From Porogramme epimiltina (Eukaryota > Basidiomycota > Agaricomycetes > Polyporales > Polyporaceae): a DNA stretch of 32,437 bases. Of the stretch, positions 30,580 to 32,437 are shown in pieces. The position numbers and the translations under genes were made by a program. How positions within the stretch are numbered: the first letter of the stretch is position 1; each line of letters opens with the position of its first letter. The stretch is from contig FTLJ01000187.1 of assembly GCA_900155495.1 (NCBI GenBank), forward strand, positions 1-32,437, given 5' to 3'. Under the pieces are notes generated by a model. The model made no database searches, had not been told where the DNA came from, and saw only the letters and a list, made by a program, of their open reading frames with translations.

Positions 30580-32437
30580 AGTCCGGAATAAAAGCAACTA
30601 GAGAAGGTAGAGGATACTGCGAGGAAGTGGGTAGTGGGGGAATGAAGGAAGGAGCGGGGAGCAGGGTTCGGGGAATGAAGAGTTGTAAAAAGTGAATGTG
30701 TTGGGAAAGGCCGGGCTTGTATACGAAGATGCTCGCCGGTGCTCGTGCGCGGCCCGAACCTAAACCTGAGTCCGAGCACGCCGAGCCGCGATGGACGCGC
30801 ATTCGCGAAGGGGGCGACTTCGAGCCCGAGGTTTCTAAATCGGATGGGGCTGGAAATCGCCACACCGGACCCCGGGGTGCAGTTTATTGAGCGCGCGATG
30901 AACAGATGATGGAAACACCGGCGCGTTCTCACCGTCATCGCGCCCGCGGTGTCCGAGATGGCACGCAAGCCGTAGGTTCATCCAAGACCACAGGGCAGTC
31001 CTTTCTTGCCCAGGCGGCCGTATTCCGAGTCTCAGCTCGCAGGAGACGAAAAGACCCTGCAGAATGGCGAGCAAGTTAGCCCTGCATTGCAGCATGCCAT
31101 AAGGTCGCACCCCGTACCGCCTTCGCATTCTGTTCTATAATACGAGATGTCGAGGCACACGAGGACCAGTCATGGGTGTGAAGAGACAGGAACAAGATGT
31201 AACGTTTTCGTGGGAGTTCTAGGTTGGAAGCACTTGACCGGCGCCTGTGGCCAACGTGCAGCACCACCGCTTACGTTATATCGAACTTCGCAGCTGACTT
31301 CAATCAGCCGGCCGGAACTTTTCAAAGAACATCTGAGTACAGCCCCGGGTCTTCGTGAATAACATCAACTTCAAATATAAAGCCTCGAGGCCCTATTACC
31401 TTATCCATTTTGTTAAACCGCGCAGCGTCCAGACGGGTTCTCGTAATTCAGTCTCCACATCTAGGCGTCTCAGCACTGAGCAGGCTCTAGATCTTCGGCC
31501 TCCCCGACCCGGAAGCCTCGCGGCGGGGAGCATTCCCGTACGCGCGCGCACGGAAGCTGAAGATATCGCACGCCGCTGACACTTCCCCAAGTTTGGGGCA
31601 GTAGGCCTGTCTCCTGCAGTGGGGACTTGAGACCAAAACTCTTGGAACGCCCATACTTATTCACGACTGCGGAGACCCCCAGCCCATCCCCGATTCCGGG
31701 CCCGGACAATCGAAACACGGGAAGAAAGGGTCCAATTGTGCCCCGGGAGAACTGGCGAGGGGGACATAGAGTAAACGCGTACATTACTTCTTGTCAATGG
31801 CGAAGAAAACAAAGAACCAGACACGCCGCCCTACACACGCCTCCACTGCCGCAGAAAAGCACCACAGCCAGAAAACGCTCACCCGGGAAGTGACCACGCT
31901 GCGCCGTCTACATTTACTCATAGACTATAAACCGTAAAAGCAAACAATACTAAGAAAAAAAAAGGTGAAAAAAGTGGGAAGGGGCAATAAAAGTAATCTC
32001 GAGCGATATATGTCCGTAGGGTACTAACAGATCAGAGGGAGACTTTACACATTACATGCGCACGACCCGGGCGCAAGAGGATGATGCAGACAGCGGGCGT
32101 GGACGGGCGGCGACGACAGCAGAGACGACGTGGACGAAGACGGAAGACGTGGATAATGCGGCGGGCGCACGGCGTTGGTGTTTCCAGTCACCGCGGATGC
32201 GGTGGGTATATTCAGGCTGATCGGCTATCGTAGGAGACGGGCGTGCGTGCGTAGTAGCGAGAGTGCGACAGGACGAGGCGGAGGGCGGAGAGGGGAGAGA
32301 GGGGTAGAGGGAGGTGTAGAGGTAGGGGGTAGAGAGGGTAGAGGTAGAAGCGTACGAATATGATCGGCGCGACCCCGTCCTGTCCAGTCTCTTGTCCATG
32401 CGTGTAGCGTAGCGTCCACAAATATCTCTATTTCTCC
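30580..32437. other. Right-end region, no confident gene
   Basis: The first few hundred bases are the upstream region of the monooxygenase gene. The rest has scattered short frames. On the minus strand a 115-codon frame (32399-32052) is Ser/Thr/Tyr/Pro-rich because it runs through tandem ctctacc-like repeats. It is followed by a T-rich stretch (31940-31990, complement of an A9 run) that could be a 3' UTR. It might be the last exon of a gene beyond the right edge, but the composition alone does not support that. Confidence 0.35.

Noticed and set aside
32052..32399. Minus-strand frame of 115 codons at the right edge
   Set aside because: Its openness follows from pyrimidine repeats. No splice partner or motif is visible in the window, so it is only mentioned in the end-region note.
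1..32437. Secondary-metabolite gene cluster around the monooxygenase and reductase
   Set aside because: No polyketide synthase, peptide synthetase, terpene cyclase or cluster regulator is present, and the two oxidoreductase genes are about 27 kb apart.

Overview
The window looks like nuclear DNA of a filamentous basidiomycete, most likely an Agaricomycete. The coding sequence is GC-rich. Genes are cut by many short introns of about 50-60 nt with GT..AG ends and CTAAC-like branch sites, and the protein families are typical of that group. I rebuilt exon-intron structures by hand. A junction was accepted only when splice signals, reading phase and the expected family sequence agreed. No tRNA, rRNA, CRISPR array, bacterial operon or intact transposon was seen.

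Layout, left to right. An aldo-keto reductase gene (182-1210, +, 4 exons) converges on an 18-exon gene for a secreted GtaA-type glutaminase that ends in a transmembrane anchor and a long cytoplasmic tail (1317-5082, -). A gene-poor stretch follows (5083-7755) with one orphan ORF (5884-6315, -). Then come a PHO84-type phosphate:H+ symporter (7756-10323, +, 13 exons) and a HET-domain protein whose last two small exons add a C-terminal membrane helix (10726-13044, -). Next is a single-pass membrane protein with a cysteine-containing ectodomain and a 425-residue tail (13678-16386, -). A 1.5 kb inter-gene region carries a decayed direct repeat. It is followed by a small Ser/Pro-rich protein of unknown function (17887-18515, +) and a carnitine O-acetyltransferase (19579-22603, +, 11 exons). 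About 2.3 kb without a recognisable gene leads to a second HET-domain protein (24940-27520, +, 3 coding exons), a paralogue of the first. A FAD-dependent monooxygenase (27818-30579, -, 9 exons) is the last confident gene. The final 1.8 kb holds nothing I can support well.

How the genes relate. There is no sign of a co-regulated cluster. Several products serve nutrient handling: extracellular glutamine hydrolysis, phosphate uptake and the acetyl-carnitine shuttle. The most distinctive feature is the pair of HET paralogues. They lie about 12 kb apart in opposite orientation and share the HET domain and middle region, but splice on unrelated C-terminal tails: a predicted membrane helix in one, and a basic disordered stretch plus a hydrophobic/amphipathic end in the other. 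In both, the intronless part alone looks like a complete gene, so the tails are easy to miss. Two introns of 584 and 722 nt, in genes whose other introns are mostly 40-170 nt, are further places to look for inserted material.
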